Shown here: positions 63,334 through 64,000 of the stretch, piece by piece
Layout: every line of letters begins with the position of its first letter
Numbering within the stretch: the first letter of the stretch is position 1
NCBI GenBank assembly: GCA_039819095.1
Contig: JBCBSP010000001.1
Location: forward strand, 248,001-312,000
DNA length: 64,000 bases
Source of the DNA: JBCBSP01 sp039819095
Lineage (GTDB): Bacteria > Pseudomonadota > Alphaproteobacteria > Caulobacterales > Maricaulaceae
Direction of reading: 5' to 3'
Translations under genes and position numbers: made by a program
The notes under the pieces: generated by a model
The model's input: only the letters and a program-made list of their open reading frames with translations
Databases searched by the model: none
What the model was told of the DNA's origin: nothing

Positions 63334-63650
63334 TGCGGATCCTCCTTCATGCGATCAAGCACCAGGCGGTAACCCCGGTGAGGCTCCTGGCTGAGAAAAC
63401 GCGCCACGCGCGTGACCGTTGTTGTGCTGACTCCGGTCCGGGCGCTGATCTCGCGATAGGACAGCTCGCCAGCGTCCAGCAGTCGCGCTACTCTCCAGCG
63501 TTCCGCCAACGCCGCCAACTCGCCCGGCGTTGTCAGATCCAGCAGGAAACGCACGGTCTCCTGGGCAGTGGCGCATTGCTGCAGCGCCGCGCACAGATCG
63601 TCGATATCGCGCTGCGCCTGCCCATCTCTATTGCCTGTCATCGTGACCAT
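63330..63650 (-). CDS. TrpR-like (YerC/YecD family) regulator heading the his operon
   Basis: 106 residues of the TrpR-like YerC/YecD family: DDLCAALQQCATAQETVRFLLDLTTPGELAALAERWRVARLL, then the helix-turn-helix YREISARTGVSTTTVTRVARFL. It starts at ATG 63650, preceded by AAGGAGG six bases upstream, and overlaps hisG by four bases. The short alternative ATG 63641 is possible. A perfect palindrome lies in the promoter just upstream, suggesting that this protein represses its own operon. In Firmicutes, YerC-type proteins have been proposed as histidine-biosynthesis regulators (HisR); histidine as corepressor here is inference. Confidence 0.9.
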   Translation of the reverse strand: MVTMTGNRDGQAQRDIDDLCAALQQCATAQETVRFLLDLTTPGELAALAERWRVARLLDAGELSYREISARTGVSTTTVTRVARFLSQEPHRGYRLVLDRMKEDPQ

Positions 63651-63678
63651 GATCGGCCTCCTTACAGGGCGATGTAGC

Positions 63679-63706
63679 GTATTATCGCGATAACACAAGT
63701 GGTCAA
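63679..63706 (-). promoter_or_regulatory. his operon promoter with palindromic operator in the spacer
   Basis: On the minus strand TTGACC (63706-63701) and TAATAC (63684-63679) are 16 bases apart. The spacer and -10 are overlapped by the perfect 12-base palindrome TTATCGCGATAA (63682-63693). The regulator ATG is 29 bases further on. A repressor dimer on this palindrome would block RNA polymerase directly. Confidence 0.8.
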
Positions 63707-63834
63707 TGCATCTCGCCGAGATGGGCGGGTGCAACGCAGTGCGGCTGTTGACTGTGAGCCGGCATCTCTTACGTACAGTCCGACCCCGATTTGAATGGAC
63801 GGAAACGCGCCGATTCCGGCGCTTTGGAGGATTC

Positions 63835-64000
63835 GTGTCGAAACCACATCGTAGAGATAGAGAGTATGTAAAACGGCTCGACGTGGCCCGCGTGGGCGAA
63901 GCCGGGACGCTTCTGGCGCTAGTCGCAGTCAAGTTTTCCGTGCCCGACCTGAACACCGCAGCTCATGTCTCCGAAGCCAAGGGCTTTCGCACCGAAGTCG
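63835..64000 (+). CDS. Start of an unrecognised gene (cut by window edge)
   Basis: From GTG 63835, preceded by GGAGG four bases upstream, an open frame runs 55 codons off the right end: MSKPHRRDREYVKRLDVARV, then GEAGTLLALVAVKFSVPDLN. The start is well supplied with a ribosome site and the divergent his promoter lies about 130 bases away; TTGACT (63748) and a weak TACGTA (63770) may form its promoter. The visible part shows no known motif, so I give no function. Confidence 0.5.
   Translation, partial: MSKPHRRDREYVKRLDVARVGEAGTLLALVAVKFSVPDLNTAAHVSEAKGFRTEV

Noticed and set aside
63651..63834. Histidine leader peptide or T-box/attenuator before the his operon
   Set aside because: No run of His codons and no terminator-antiterminator pair; the leader is only about 29-35 bases. 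A palindrome in the promoter explains control better.

Overview
The window is about 64 kb of GC-rich (roughly 65% by eye) chromosomal DNA from a free-living alphaproteobacterium. The order dusB-ntrB-ntrC-ntrY-ntrX-trkA-trkH-dat, the adjacent divK and pleD, a fused ispDF and a pyruvate dehydrogenase E1-beta with its own lipoyl domain are alphaproteobacterial. DivK/PleD point to a stalked or dimorphic Caulobacterales/Maricaulales-type organism (for example the Maricaulis/Oceanicaulis group). This placement is inferred from gene content. I see no rRNA, tRNA, CRISPR array, transposase or integrated phage. With the calls below, no gene-free stretch exceeds about 240 bases.

Layout. 1-10.2 kb (minus): nitrogen-response operon dusB-ntrB-ntrC-ntrY-ntrX followed by potassium uptake genes trkA-trkH and a truncated D-amino-acid aminotransferase. 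10.3-13.4 kb: ispDF and pncC, then a COQ10-like protein and lipA on the opposite strand. 13.6-16.5 kb (minus): three exported beta-helix proteins (one membrane-anchored, one lipoprotein, one soluble) with unusual operators. 16.6-18.0 kb: lpd. 18.3-21.7 kb (plus): five tandem secreted phage-tail-collar-domain proteins. 21.8-37.1 kb (plus): haloalkane dehalogenase, ruvX, two AEC transporters, pyrB with a catalytically dead pyrC, plsY, dprA, topA, rnr, two Nudix-type proteins, an MFS transporter and rpmG. 37.2-38.9 kb (minus): pleD and divK. 39.1-45.1 kb (plus): ROK kinase, DNA polymerase IV, RidA, a FemAB-like acyltransferase, HIT protein, TetR regulator with an alpha/beta hydrolase. 45.1-54.5 kb (minus): pyruvate dehydrogenase operon pdhA-(MAPEG)-pdhB-(membrane protein)-pdhC-(cupin), preceded by ftsB, a ThDP enzyme and a TonB-dependent receptor. 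54.6-57.2 kb (plus): secreted M14 metallopeptidase. 57.2-63.7 kb (minus): histidine operon led by a TrpR-like regulator: hisG-hisD-hisB-hisH-hisA-hisF-hisIE. The last 170 bases hold the start of an unrecognised plus-strand gene.

Most distinctive signals: (1) HisB carries about 205 extra N-terminal residues that read, by eye, as a HisC aminotransferase whose PLP-binding core has been lost. (2) NtrC keeps its receiver and DNA-binding ends, but every catalytic motif of its AAA+ domain is gone. (3) The dihydroorotase paired with PyrB lacks its metal ligands. (4) Five secreted collar-domain paralogues lie in tandem. (5) A trio of exported bactofilin-like beta-helix proteins lies beside a triple TATCGA/TCGATA operator. 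(6) A perfect palindrome sits between the -35 and -10 boxes of the his operon, directly upstream of its TrpR-like first gene. (7) Two copies of one GC-rich palindromic repeat lie in opposite orientation inside the coding sequence of the pdhC linker.
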